From positions 36,363 to 100,362 of the forward strand of contig CAWKGV010000016.1 of the NCBI GenBank assembly GCA_963849305.1: a DNA stretch of 64,000 nucleotides. Direction: 5' to 3'. Position 1 is the stretch's first letter. Each line of letters opens with the position of its first letter. Made by a program: the position numbers and the translations under genes. Source of the DNA: CAWKGV01 sp963849305. Lineage in GTDB: Bacteria; Pseudomonadota; Alphaproteobacteria; Acetobacterales; Acetobacteraceae. Below the pieces are notes generated by a model that was not told the DNA's origin, made no database searches, and saw only the letters and a program-made list of their open reading frames with translations. Below are positions 16,807-25,628 of this stretch, piece by piece.

Positions 16807-16885
16807 GGTGTTGCAGGTGGATAGTGACACTGGAATGAACGACCTAAGAACCACTTAACAGGTCAGGTTTCCTGCGCGTGCCCTG
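16807..16885. repeat. Imperfect direct repeat, copy 2
   Basis: Begins GGTGTTGCAGGTGGATAGTG and ends CGTGCCCTG; it pairs with 16679-16759. The remaining 100 bases up to the ribonucleotide reductase stop show no supported gene. Confidence 0.8.
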
Positions 16886-16985
16886 GCTAATGGGCGACAA
16901 GCACGAGCATGACGTCCCAGTTGCGCATCAGGCGGACAACCGTGAACCCAACATGAAAGCAGACCGTTAGATATAGGGCATCGAT

Positions 16986-18848
16986 CTATTGGCACGCCAA
17001 ACATTCCTCGTAATTCATCGCTGCCCGCCCCGTCTGCACCACAAGAGGCACGTCTGTCCCTTCACTCGCGGCAGCGGCCATCCCCACAAACGCCACCGGC
17101 GCCACCGCTTTCTCGCTCACCGCGTCCGCCCGCTGGATCGACAGACTCCGGCAGTAGTACAGCGACTTCACCCCCCGCTTCCACGCCAGGAAATGGATCT
17201 GGTGCAAATCCCGCTTATGCACGTTCGCCGGCAGGAAGAGGTTGACCGACTGGCTCTGGCAGATCAACGGCGCGCGGTCGGCCGCGTGTTCGATCACCCA
17301 ACGCTGGTCCAGCTCGAAGGCCGTCTTGAACACCAGCTTCTCCTGCTCGGACAGGAAATCGAGGTGCTGCACACTCCCCTTGGTCAAGGTGATCGAGGAC
17401 CACACCTCCTCGGTATCCATCCCCTTCACGGCAAGCAGCTTCTGCAAATGCCGGTTGCGCACCGTGAAGCTGCCCGACAGCGTCTTTTGCAGGAACACAT
17501 TGGCCGCGATCGGCTCGATCCCCGGACTGGCGTTGCCCGCCACGATCGAAATGGATGCCGTCGGCGCGATCGAGAGCTTGTGGGAGAATCGCTCCATGAT
17601 GCCGTATTCCTTGGCATCCGGGCACGCCCCGCGCTCCTCGGCCAAAAGCCGCGAGGCGGTGTCGGCCTGCTCGCGGAGGTGGCGGAAGATCCGCTTGTTC
17701 CAGACCTTCGCCACGACGCTTTCGAACGGTACGTTCTGCGATTGCAGGAAGGAGTGGAACCCCATCACGCCGAGCCCGACCGACCGCTCGCGTTGTGCGG
17801 CATAGCGCGCCCGCTCCATCCCCGGCGGCGCCCGGTTGATGAAATCCTGCAACACGTTGTCGAGGAAACGCATCACGTCCTCGATGAAGGTCGGATGCCG
17901 CTGCCACTCGAACCAGGATTCCAGGTTCACCGAGGCCAGGCAGCAGACCGCCGTCCGCTCCATGCCGTGCTGGTCACGACCGGTGGGCAAGGTGATCTCG
18001 CTGCACAGATTGGAGGTCTTCACCTCCAACCCCGCGAGCTTGTGGTGCTCGGGGCGCGCCCGGTTCACGTGATCGGAGAACACCAGATAGGGCTCGCCGG
18101 TCTCGATCCGCGCCGTCAGGATGCGGACCCATAAGGCGCGCGCCGAGACGGTGCGCACCACCGAGCCATCCTTGGGCGAGGTGAGCGGCCACGCCTCGTC
18201 GGCCTCCACGGCGCGCATGAAGGCGTCGGGGACCAGAATGCCGTGGTGCAGGTTAAGCGCCTTGCGGTTCGGATCGCCACCGGTGGGGCGGCGCATCTCC
18301 ACGAATTCCTCGATCTCGGGATGCGTCACCGGCAGATAGACCGCGGCCGAACCGCGCCGGAGCGAGCCCTGCGAGATCGCCAGCGTGAGGCTGTCCATCA
18401 CCCGGATGAACGGGATCACCCCGGAGGTCTTGCCGACCACACCGACCCGCTCGCCGATCGAGCGGAGATTGCCCCAATAGCTGCCGATTCCGCCGCCCTT
18501 GGAGGCGAGCCAGACATTCTCGTTCCAGAGACCGACGATGCCCTCCAGGCTGTCGGAGGCTTCGTTCAGGAAGCAGGAGATCGGCAGCCCGCGCTCGGTG
18601 CCGCCGTTCGACAGTACCGGGGTCGCCGGCATGAACCACATCCGGCTGATGTAGTCGTAGATGCGCTGGGCGTGGGCCGGATCGTCGCCGTAATAGGAGG
18701 CGACGCGGGCGAACAAGTCCTGGAACTCCTCATCGGGCATCAGATAGCGGTCCGAGAGCGTGGCTCGGCCGAAATCGGTCAGCAGCGCGTCGCGCGCACG
18801 GTCCACATGGACCTGGTGCCGGCCACGCATCTGCACTGCATCGAGCAC
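16986..18848 (-). CDS. nrdA: Ribonucleoside-diphosphate reductase alpha subunit
   Basis: 620 residues, the aerobic class I large subunit that makes deoxyribonucleotides. It has the catalytic-site NLCSE motif, the radical-transfer pair in LYYCRS, the NDP-binding segment PGIEPIAANVFLQ and the C-terminal redox tail ECLACQ. There is no obvious N-terminal ATP cone, so it may lack dATP feedback at an activity site. I chose GTG 18848, which has AGGAG 8 bases upstream and gives the usual VLDAVQMRGRHQ opening. The small subunit nrdB is not in the window. Degraded DNA starts right after its stop. Confidence 0.93.
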   Translation of the reverse strand: MLDAVQMRGRHQVHVDRARDALLTDFGRATLSDRYLMPDEEFQDLFARVASYYGDDPAHAQRIYDYISRMWFMPATPVLSNGGTERGLPISCFLNEASDSLEGIVGLWNENVWLASKGGGIGSYWGNLRSIGERVGVVGKTSGVIPFIRVMDSLTLAISQGSLRRGSAAVYLPVTHPEIEEFVEMRRPTGGDPNRKALNLHHGILVPDAFMRAVEADEAWPLTSPKDGSVVRTVSARALWVRILTARIETGEPYLVFSDHVNRARPEHHKLAGLEVKTSNLCSEITLPTGRDQHGMERTAVCCLASVNLESWFEWQRHPTFIEDVMRFLDNVLQDFINRAPPGMERARYAAQRERSVGLGVMGFHSFLQSQNVPFESVVAKVWNKRIFRHLREQADTASRLLAEERGACPDAKEYGIMERFSHKLSIAPTASISIVAGNASPGIEPIAANVFLQKTLSGSFTVRNRHLQKLLAVKGMDTEEVWSSITLTKGSVQHLDFLSEQEKLVFKTAFELDQRWVIEHAADRAPLICQSQSVNLFLPANVHKRDLHQIHFLAWKRGVKSLYYCRSLSIQRADAVSEKAVAPVAFVGMAAAASEGTDVPLVVQTGRAAMNYEECLACQ

Positions 18849-19163
18849 GTCCACTTCTCCTGGATTCACCTTGCGGGCTCCATTTCGTTCGCGGTCGGCT
18901 CCGCCGTCAAACAATATATAGCCGGTCCGGTCGGGCGAGCACCCCAAATACGGGATGGCTGTTGCGACCGGGCCACGAGTTGCAGACCCAGGGGGCGTCC
19001 GCCGAGGAGGCGGCTCGGTCGCGCGCCAGCCGGAGTTCCCTCAATGTTCCCTATAAAGGGTTACGGCGCCATGGAGGGCGGCTCCCCCTGCGTTACAAAT
19101 TTGTCATCCACACGCCGCTCTGCCTCCCCTCTCCCTCTGGAAGAGGCCGGAGTGAGCGGAGCC
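18849..19163. other. Intergenic region with a REP-like palindrome
   Basis: 315 bases upstream of nrdA. At 19124-19159 a CCTCTCCCTCTGGAAGAGG hairpin is followed by CCGGAGTGAGCGG, a member of the dispersed palindrome family. No gene is supported. The nrdA promoter should lie here, but I cannot point to convincing boxes. Confidence 0.5.
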
Positions 19164-20354
19164 TCAGCCCTCGCGCGGCAGCAATTGCTCGACGAGCGTG
19201 GCCCAATATGAGGCGCCGTTCGGCAGGATTGCATCATTGAAATCGTAGCTCGGATGGTGCGGCAGCGGGTCGTCGGCATCGCGCCCGGCGCCCAGCATGA
19301 TGTAGCTGCCCTGCTTGGCTTGCAGCATGAAGGCGAAGTCCTCGCCGCCCATGGTCGGGTTGGTCATCGCCCGCACGCGCGCCTCGCCGGCAACCGAGCG
19401 CGCCGCAGCCACGGTGAGCCGCGTGGCCTCCGGGTCGTTGACGGTGGCAGGGTAGGCGCGGTCGAACACTACCTCGGCCACGGCGCCGAAACTCGCCGCG
19501 ATCCCGGTTGCCAGCCGCCGCACGCCGGCTTCGAGCTGGTCGCCGATCTCGGGCTTGAACCACCGCGCGGTGCCCAACATGCGCACGGTCTGCGGGATTA
19601 CATTATAGGTGTGACCGCCGTTGATATGGCCGATCGTCACCACGCCGCCCTCGGTGGGCTCGATGCTGCGCGACACGATCGACTGCAAGGCGGTGACGAT
19701 CTGGCTCGCCACCACGATCGGATCGATGCCCCGATCGGGATGCGCGGCATGGGCGCCCTTGCCGGTGAGGGTAATCTCGATATTGGCCACCGCCGCCATG
19801 ATCGGCCCATCGCGCCAGAGGAATGTGCCAGCCGGAAACGAGGGCCAGTTGTGCAGCCCGAACACCCGCTCCATCGGGCAACGCTCGAACAGCCCGTCTC
19901 GCACCATGATCTCACCGCCGCCGAGATTCTCCTCGGCAGGCTGAAAGATCACGTAAACGGTGCCGTCGAAGTTGCGGGTCTCGGCCAGGTAGCGTGCCGC
20001 ACCTAGCAGCATCGTGGTGTGCCCGTCATGGCCGCAGGCGTGCATCACGCCTTGGGTGCGCGAGGCGTAGGGCAGGCCGGTCTGCTCCTCGATCGGCAGG
20101 GCGTCCATGTCCGCGCGCAGCCCGATCGCCCGCCCGCCCGCGCGGCTTGCCGGCCCGTTGCCGCGGATTACGCCGACCACGCCGGTCTTGGCGAGGCCGG
20201 TGATGATCTCATCGACGCCGAACTGGCGCAGCTTGGCCTGCACGACGGCGCTGGTGCGCACCTCCTCGAGCGAGAGTTCGGGATGGGCATGTAGGTCGCG
20301 CCGCCAGGCGGTCATGTCGTCGTGGAACTCAGCGATGCGGTTGATGATCGGCAT
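19164..20354 (-). CDS. M20-family amidohydrolase (aminoacylase/hippurate hydrolase-like)
   Basis: 396 residues. It carries the metal ligands and catalytic residues of M20D peptidases: RADMDALPIEEQTG, HACGHDGHTTMLLG, the general base in FQPAEENLGGGEIM, and NPTMGGEDFAFMLQ near the C-terminus. The family removes acyl groups from amino acids; the substrate here is unknown. Start ATG 20354 has AGGAG 8 bases upstream and overlaps the end of the upstream gene by 26 bases, which suggests coupled expression. Confidence 0.9.
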   Translation of the reverse strand: MPIINRIAEFHDDMTAWRRDLHAHPELSLEEVRTSAVVQAKLRQFGVDEIITGLAKTGVVGVIRGNGPASRAGGRAIGLRADMDALPIEEQTGLPYASRTQGVMHACGHDGHTTMLLGAARYLAETRNFDGTVYVIFQPAEENLGGGEIMVRDGLFERCPMERVFGLHNWPSFPAGTFLWRDGPIMAAVANIEITLTGKGAHAAHPDRGIDPIVVASQIVTALQSIVSRSIEPTEGGVVTIGHINGGHTYNVIPQTVRMLGTARWFKPEIGDQLEAGVRRLATGIAASFGAVAEVVFDRAYPATVNDPEATRLTVAAARSVAGEARVRAMTNPTMGGEDFAFMLQAKQGSYIMLGAGRDADDPLPHHPSYDFNDAILPNGASYWATLVEQLLPREG

Positions 20355-21234
20355 GGACCGGCTCCTGGGGACGGGCTTCGTTGTGGGGGGGTGCGAAGGT
20401 GCGCGCAAGGCCCTCGGCAAGCGGCATGGGGTCGAAGCCGAGCAGCGTGCGCATCGGCCGGACGTCGAAAGCCTTGTCCTCGAGCAGCCGGCGGACCTCC
20501 TCGGGGCCGACGCGGGGCAGGCGGGTGAGGCGCGCGGCGAGCCAGGCGGCGGCGATCAGCGGGCCGGCGGGGGCGGGCAGGATGCGCGGGAGGGGTATGC
20601 GGGCGGCGGCGGCCACGGCGCGTACAAACGCGGCGTAGGGCAGGGGGGTCGGGCCCGCGATCACCAGCGCCTGCGGCGTGGGCCAAGGTCGTTCGATGGC
20701 CGCGCGGATCGCGCGCGTGACGTCGTCCTGATGGATCGGCTGCACCAGCGCCCGCCCGCCACCGGGCAGCGGAACCGCTGGCAGCCGGCCGATCAGGGCC
20801 GCGAGGCGGTGGACATTGTCCTCGCCCTCTGCGCCATAGATCATGGTCGGGTGCAGCATGACTCCCGGCCTGCTGGAGCCGAGGAACGCCTGCTCGCCGG
20901 CGATCACCCCGTTGGCGTGCGCATCCGGCCAGCGTGTGAACTTGCGGGTGCTGCCAAGAAAACAAAACCTCGCCTGAGGGGGGCTTTTAGCAAGGATATT
21001 GTCCGCATACCGGGCATGGGCGCAGGAAATCACCAGCTCGGCGTCAGCGAGCGCCGCCCGCAACAGCCCCGGATCGGCCAGCTCGGCGCGCCTGGGTTCG
21101 CCCGCCAGCCCGGTCGTCGCCCAGCGGGCGGGGTCGCGAACCAGCGGGACCACGGCGATGCCATCGGCGAGCAGGGAGCGGCAGAGCGCCGTCCCAGAGC
21201 GGCCGGAGGCGCCTAAGACGTGGGCTCGTCGCAT
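20329..21234 (-). CDS. NAD(P)-binding epimerase/dehydratase-like protein
   Basis: About 301 residues of Rossmann fold. The N-terminal RRAHVLGASGRSGTALCRSL holds the GxxGxxG dinucleotide motif, HPTMIYGAEGEDNVHRLAAL is the SDR-type YG region, and QPIHQDDVTRAI is typical of atypical SDRs such as the NDUFA9-like family. The substrate is unknown. Start is uncertain between GTG 21240 and ATG 21234; I use the ATG. The tRNA-Ala gene lies about 30 bases upstream on the same strand. Confidence 0.82.
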   Translation of the reverse strand: MRRAHVLGASGRSGTALCRSLLADGIAVVPLVRDPARWATTGLAGEPRRAELADPGLLRAALADAELVISCAHARYADNILAKSPPQARFCFLGSTRKFTRWPDAHANGVIAGEQAFLGSSRPGVMLHPTMIYGAEGEDNVHRLAALIGRLPAVPLPGGGRALVQPIHQDDVTRAIRAAIERPWPTPQALVIAGPTPLPYAAFVRAVAAAARIPLPRILPAPAGPLIAAAWLAARLTRLPRVGPEEVRRLLEDKAFDVRPMRTLLGFDPMPLAEGLARTFAPPHNEARPQEPVHADHQPHR

Positions 21235-21265
21235 GCGCACCTGGGGGGACTTGATCCGGCGGGAC

Positions 21266-21341
21266 TGGTGGAGCTGAGGGGGATCGAACCCCTGACCTCC
21301 TCATTGCGAACGAGGCGCTCTCCCAGCTGAGCTACAGCCCC
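21266..21341 (-). tRNA. tRNA-Ala (anticodon CGC)
   Basis: Cloverleaf from 21341 down to 21266. The acceptor GGGGCTG/CAGCTCC contains the G3:U70 alanine identity pair, the anticodon loop TTCGCAA gives CGC, the T-loop is GGTTCGATCCC, and CCA is encoded. Confidence 0.95.
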
Positions 21342-21482
21342 GTCCCGCGCCGCGGGGCACGCCCGCGAGGCGCGGTACATGCTCACCTGGTCAGGTGGAG
21401 TCAAGCGAGTCCCGACCATTCGTGTTGCCGAGCGCGCCCCTCGCCATTAGCTTCCGCCGACCCTTGGAGAGCCCCCCACCCC

Positions 21483-21785
21483 ATGCTGGCCTTCTTCTGG
21501 CTGATCGACCGGGCTATCGATCTTTATATATGGCTTGTCATCATCGCCGCGGTGTTCAGCATGCTTGCGTCCTTCGGTGTCGTGGACACCAGGAACCGCT
21601 TGGTCTGGACCATCGGCGATTTCCTCTACCGCGCCAGCGACCCGGCGCTGCGGCCAATCCGCAATCTGCTGCCCAATCTCGGCGGCATCGACATCAGCCC
21701 GATCATCCTCATTCTGCTGCTGCAGGCGCTGCGAATGCTGCTGGGAGAAATTGAGCTAAGCGTCGTTCGCAACATCGGCTTTTGA
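21483..21785 (+). CDS. YggT-family membrane protein
   Basis: 100 residues with two hydrophobic segments (about 5-30 and 70-92) separated by the conserved FLYRASDPALRPIRNLLPNL and DISPIILILLLQAL motifs of the YggT/Ycf19 family. These small inner-membrane proteins are linked to envelope or osmotic functions, but their role is not settled. folD follows directly on the same strand. Confidence 0.9.
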   Translation: MLAFFWLIDRAIDLYIWLVIIAAVFSMLASFGVVDTRNRLVWTIGDFLYRASDPALRPIRNLLPNLGGIDISPIILILLLQALRMLLGEIELSVVRNIGF

Positions 21786-21814
21786 ACCAATCTGCCGGGC
21801 GCGCGAGCAGGGCG

Positions 21815-22702
21815 GTGGCGGCACGGATCATCGACGGCAAGGCGCTCGCCGCCGCCGTACGGGCCGAGGTGGCCGAACGCGTTGCGGCCCTGGGGTTCCG
21901 CCCGGGGCTCGCGGTCGTGCTGGTGGGAGACAATCCCGCTAGCACGGTATATATCCGCAACAAGGAACGCGCCGCCGCTGCGGCGGGAATTGCCGCGCAA
22001 ACCATTCGCCTGCCAACGGACTGTCCCGAGGCGGCGCTGCTCGCCCACATCGGCCGGCTCAACGCCGATCCGGAGCTCGATGCGATCCTGGTCCAACTTC
22101 CGCTGCCGCCGCAAATCGACCCGCGCGCGGTGATCGAGGCGGTGGACCCGGCCAAGGATGTGGACGGCTTCCATCCCCTAAATGTGGGCCGGCTCGCCGA
22201 CGGGCTGCCCGCGCTCGTGCCCTGCACGCCGCTCGGGGTCATGAAGCTGCTGGCCTCGGCCGGGGTTCGGCCGGCGGGCGCGCGCGCTGTGGTGCTCGGC
22301 CGCTCGGCAATCGTGGGGCGACCGATGGCCGCGCTGCTGCTCGCGGCCAATGCCACGGTTACGGTCGCGCATCGCGGCACAAACGACTTGCCGGGCGAAT
22401 GCCGGCGCGCCGACATCCTGGTGGCGGCGGTCGGCCGGCCGGAACTCGTGCGCGGCAACTGGATCGCGCCCGGTGCGACTGTCATCGATGTCGGCATGAA
22501 CCGGCTGCCCGAAGGCCGGCTCGTGGGCGATGTCGCGTTCGGCGAGTGTCTCGCGACCGCCGGCGCGATCACTCCGGTGCCTGGCGGCGTCGGCCCGATG
22601 ACCGTTGCTTGTCTGCTGGAGAATACCGTCACCGCGGCGGTCCGGCGCCGGGACGCCGGTCAGAAGTCAATACAGCGGCCGCCGCGTTCCCAGTCACCGT
22701 AG
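21815..22702 (+). CDS. folD: Bifunctional methylene-THF dehydrogenase/cyclohydrolase
   Basis: About 295 residues. It shows the catalytic STVYIRNKERAAA with Lys, VQLPLPPQIDP, KDVDGFHPLNVG, PCTPLGVMKLL, the NADP-binding VLGRSAIVGRPMAALLL and the C-terminal PVPGGVGPMTVACLLENT. It interconverts 5,10-methylene-THF, methenyl-THF and 10-formyl-THF in the cytosol. The start is uncertain: GTG 21815 (VAARIIDGKAL) fits the family best, while a TTG at 21782 overlaps the yggT stop. Its 3' end overlaps the convergent SDHAF4-like gene by 43 bases. Confidence 0.93.
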   Translation: MAARIIDGKALAAAVRAEVAERVAALGFRPGLAVVLVGDNPASTVYIRNKERAAAAAGIAAQTIRLPTDCPEAALLAHIGRLNADPELDAILVQLPLPPQIDPRAVIEAVDPAKDVDGFHPLNVGRLADGLPALVPCTPLGVMKLLASAGVRPAGARAVVLGRSAIVGRPMAALLLAANATVTVAHRGTNDLPGECRRADILVAAVGRPELVRGNWIAPGATVIDVGMNRLPEGRLVGDVAFGECLATAGAITPVPGGVGPMTVACLLENTVTAAVRRRDAGQKSIQRPPRSQSP

Positions 22703-22863
22703 CGGGTCGGCTCCGGCCCCTTAGGCCCGCCGATTTCCGTAAGGAGTTCGTGCCGATTGGTCGATGTTCCCGAAGCGCCTGGCCGCTCTTGAGCGGTGTC
22801 GCGTTTCATGAACGGAGCTTCGGAGGTGCTCGGACGGTCAGTGCCAGCAGTGGGTGCAATCAT
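22660..22863 (-). CDS. DUF1674 / succinate dehydrogenase assembly factor 4-like
   Basis: 67 residues whose C-terminus, EIGGPKGPEPTRYGDWERGG followed by RCIDF, is the diagnostic DUF1674 signature. Relatives (SDHAF4/Sdh8) help assemble the flavoprotein subunit of succinate dehydrogenase. The start at 22863 overlaps the stop of the upstream GST gene as ATGA; an internal ATG at 22809 would give 49 residues. The sdh genes themselves are not in the window. Confidence 0.85.
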   Translation of the reverse strand: MIAPTAGTDRPSTSEAPFMKRDTAQERPGASGTSTNRHELLTEIGGPKGPEPTRYGDWERGGRCIDF

Positions 22864-23524
22864 TGCGGGTTCTCGTAATCGGCGATTAACCAGTTGTCCG
22901 GCTCTTTCGCAGCCGCCTGATACCAAGCGACAACGAGCGGGTGAGCGCGCACCGCCTGGCAATAGGTCTCGGTCGCGGAGGCCAACTCTGGTCGCCAGGT
23001 CAAGAACCGGGCGACGACCGGGGCATACATAACATCGGCGGCGGTGAACGGCGAACCGAACAGATATGGCCCGCCGGCGCCGAACCGCTCGCGGCACCCC
23101 GCCCAGAGCGCCTCGATTCGCGCGACATCCGCCAGGGCTGAAGGCGAGCAGCCCAATCCCGCGAAGTCGCGCCCCAGATTCATCCACATGGTTTGGCGCA
23201 GGTCTCGGAAGCCGGAATGCATCTCGGCAGCGACCGCCCTCGCATGGGCCCGTGCGATGCGCTCGCCTGGCCACAAATCAGGGGCGATTTCGGCGCAGGT
23301 ACCTCGCATATCGCGAGCGACTCCCACACGAACGCGCCCCGGTGCTCGAGGCAAGGCACCAGCCCGGTCGGCGAGACAGCGCGGATCGCCTCGGTAGGAC
23401 CGGGGCGGCGGATCGGGATCTGCACCTCCACGACATCGAGGCCCGCCAAATGCACGGCCAGCCAGCCTCGCATGGACCACGAGGAATAGCGCCGGTTGCC
23501 AATGAACAGACGGCCATCGGCCAT
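22860..23524 (-). pseudogene. Glutathione S-transferase family protein, frameshifted
   Basis: The N-terminal thioredoxin-like half reads from ATG 23524: LFIGNRRYSSWSMRGWLAVH, VSPTGLVPCLEH and FVWESLAICE. After that motif, near 23310, the frame must change to continue with AEIAPDLWPGERIARAHARA, GSPFTAADVMYAPVVARFLT and ADYENPQ to the stop at 22860. The two halves form one normal-length GST, so this is a single gene with a net two-base insertion or one-base loss beside GAGGTACC. It may be a sequencing error rather than true loss. Confidence 0.85.
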
Positions 23525-23678
23525 GATCCGCACCGGGTAACTTAGTCCAGGACTCGAACTGCCATCTCGCCGGGTTTTGGCGCAAGCGCCGGCAACTCGT
23601 CGCAAGACCGTAAACTCGACGTGAAGAGCCGCCAGCGGGCTACCATGTCCCGGCAGGCACTCGTATCGGGTAGGGGCT

Positions 23679-24035
23679 ATGACAGCGCGCCCGCATATCT
23701 TGGTTGTGGAGGATGACCAGTTGGTTTCGGAGGTCGTCATCGATGCGCTCGAAGATCGCTATGACACGAGCCACGCTGAGGATGCCGCATCTGCCCTCGA
23801 CCGGCTCCGGCGCGGTGGTCTGGCTCTGATTCTGCTGGATTGCACGTTGCCGGCTGGGCTGGGCAAAGAGCTGATTCCGGCTGCGGACGCGGCGAGTGTG
23901 CCGATCATCCTCATGTCCGGTAACCCGGAGATGGCCGAGCATGTCCCCGGCAATCGGCCATTCGTGTTGAAACCATTTACCCTGAGCGATCTCATGGAGG
24001 CCGTGGGGGACATCCTGGATCACCCACCGCATTAG
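23679..24035 (+). CDS. Single-domain response regulator (CheY-like)
   Basis: 118 residues forming one receiver domain: acidic pocket VVEDD (residues 9-13), phosphoacceptor Asp54 in LILLDCTLP, conserved Ser in ILMSGNP and Lys in FVLKPFT. There is no output domain, so it must act through a partner such as a kinase or phosphorelay protein, none of which lies nearby. It stands alone, divergent from the GST gene. Confidence 0.9.
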   Translation: MTARPHILVVEDDQLVSEVVIDALEDRYDTSHAEDAASALDRLRRGGLALILLDCTLPAGLGKELIPAADAASVPIILMSGNPEMAEHVPGNRPFVLKPFTLSDLMEAVGDILDHPPH

Positions 24036-24083
24036 CAACGTCCCCTGGGCGGAACGTCACGATCCCTGCCGAGCAGCAGTGCT

Positions 24084-24157
24084 TGGAGCGGGTGAAGGGA
24101 ATCGAACCCTCGTATGCAGCTTGGGAAGCTGCCGTTCTACCATTGAACTACACCCGC
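24084..24157 (-). tRNA. tRNA-Gly (anticodon CCC)
   Basis: Cloverleaf from 24157 down to 24084. Acceptor GCGGGTG/CACCCGC, anticodon stem-loop GCAGC-TTCCCAA-GCTGC, T-loop GGTTCGATTCC, and encoded CCA after discriminator T. Confidence 0.95.
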
Positions 24158-24190
24158 CCCGATCGCGCCGCAGCTTATAGGTCACGTGGG

Positions 24191-24219
24191 TTGACGGCGC
24201 AATCCGGCGGGACATAGGT
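24191..24219 (+). promoter_or_regulatory. Candidate metZ promoter
   Basis: TTGACG at 24191 and ATAGGT at 24214, 17 bases apart, ending about 20 bases before the riboswitch. The -10 match is weak, but the position is right for a transcript that begins with the aptamer. Confidence 0.4.
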
Positions 24220-24238
24220 TGGGGGTGGCGGTTGCCTG

Positions 24239-24295
24239 CCCCTCGTGATTTGTCCGGCCGGCTTGCGACGAGGCAAAACAAGCGCGCTAAAAGGC
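24239..24295 (+). promoter_or_regulatory. SAM-II riboswitch upstream of metZ
   Basis: The stem CCTCG (24241)/CGAGG (24269) encloses TGATTTGTCCGGCCGGCTTG. It is followed by CAAAACAAGCGC and the near-invariant GCTAAAAGG. This order, TGATTTG, then a closing stem, then CAAAACA, then GCTAAA, is that of the SAM-II (metA-type) pseudoknot common before methionine genes in alphaproteobacteria. SAM binding should sequester the ribosome site and lower metZ expression. Confidence 0.8.
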
Positions 24296-24361
24296 CAGCG
24301 GCATTCTTGCTACGGGGTGTCGCGTCTTCACGGCCGGGCCAAAACGACAGGGGCCCAGACG

Positions 24362-25558
24362 ATGACCATCGATCCCAGCAAGCTACGTCCGGCGACGCGG
24401 CTAGTGCATGGCGGCGTCCAGCGCAGCATCTTTGGCGAAACGGCTGAGGGGCTGTTTCTTACCTCCGGCTACGTCTATGCGGACGCCGAACAAGCGGAGG
24501 GCACGTTCAATGGATCAGTTGATCATTATCAATATTCCCGCTTCGCCAACCCAACGGTGGGAATGCTCGAGAGCCGGCTGGCGCTGATCGAGGGCGCGGA
24601 AGCGTGCCGCACCACGGCCACCGGGATGGCGGCGGTCCATGCCGCGCTGATGTCGCATCTGCGATGTGGCGATCGCGTCGTCGCCTCTCGCGCCCTGTTC
24701 GGATCGTGCCACTGGATCGTCTCGACCCTGCTGCCTCGCTACGGCATCGAGGCAGAATTCGTGGATGGCGGCAATCTCGACCAGTGGTGTCGGGCATTGT
24801 CGCGCCCCGCTAAGCTCGTGCTCCTGGAAACGCCCTCCAACCCGATGCTGGAGCTTGTTGATTTGCGTGCCGTGGTCGACATCGCGCGCGCCGCCGGTGC
24901 GATCGTCGTGGTTGACAATGTCTTCGCCACCCCGCTCCTTCAGCAACCGCTTACTTTTGGCGCAGATGTGGTGGTCTATTCCGGCACCAAGCACATTGAC
25001 GGGCAGGGACGGGTGTTGGCCGGTGCGGTGCTCGGGTCGCGTAAATGGATCGAGGAAACCCTGCACCCCTTCATCCGCAACACCGGTCCGACGCTCTCGC
25101 CGTTCAACGCCTGGGTGCTGCTTAAGGCACTCGAAACGCTTCCGCTTCGCGTAGAAGCGAGCTGTCGCGGCGCGCGTGCCGTCGCCGACTGGCTCGCAGG
25201 CCAACCGCAGGTGAGCCGGGTGTTGTATCCGACCCGCGCCGACCATCCGCAGCAGGCGCTCGCCCGCGCGCAGATGACAGCCGGCGGTACCATCGTAACA
25301 TTCGAGTTGGCGGCGGGCAAGCCCGCAGCATTCGCATTCATGAACGCGCTACGACTGATCCTCCTATCAAACAATCTGGGCGACTCCAAGTCGCTGATCA
25401 CCCATCCCGCCACGACTACGCATATGCGGATCAGTCCGGAGGAGCGTGCGCGTCTCGGCATTACCGATGGGGTCGTCCGTCTCTCGGTCGGGTTGGAAGA
25501 TCTCGATGATCTCATTGCGGATATTGAGCAGGCGCTGGCCGCCGCCTCTCGACGGTGA
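24362..25558 (+). CDS. metZ: O-succinylhomoserine sulfhydrylase
   Basis: 398 residues, a PLP enzyme of the Cys/Met metabolism family that makes homocysteine from O-succinylhomoserine and sulfide. Visible motifs are YQYSRFANPTVGMLE, ATGMAAVHAAL, the PLP Lys in VVYSGTKHIDGQGR and HPATTTHMRIS. LETPSNP and the short DGQGR loop match MetZ better than cystathionine synthases. Start is ATG 24362. The upstream SAM-II aptamer supports a methionine-pathway role. Confidence 0.92.
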   Translation: MTIDPSKLRPATRLVHGGVQRSIFGETAEGLFLTSGYVYADAEQAEGTFNGSVDHYQYSRFANPTVGMLESRLALIEGAEACRTTATGMAAVHAALMSHLRCGDRVVASRALFGSCHWIVSTLLPRYGIEAEFVDGGNLDQWCRALSRPAKLVLLETPSNPMLELVDLRAVVDIARAAGAIVVVDNVFATPLLQQPLTFGADVVVYSGTKHIDGQGRVLAGAVLGSRKWIEETLHPFIRNTGPTLSPFNAWVLLKALETLPLRVEASCRGARAVADWLAGQPQVSRVLYPTRADHPQQALARAQMTAGGTIVTFELAAGKPAAFAFMNALRLILLSNNLGDSKSLITHPATTTHMRISPEERARLGITDGVVRLSVGLEDLDDLIADIEQALAAASRR

Positions 25559-25628
25559 TCCCTAGAGGGTGGACAGGCGTAAAAAAGCTGCAATGATATT
25601 CGCCCAAACTCATCTGACCCATTAAGCG

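Noticed and set aside
20107..21216. 369-codon + strand open frame
   Set aside because: Antisense to the M20 and epimerase-like genes; low-complexity Arg/Gly-rich translation.
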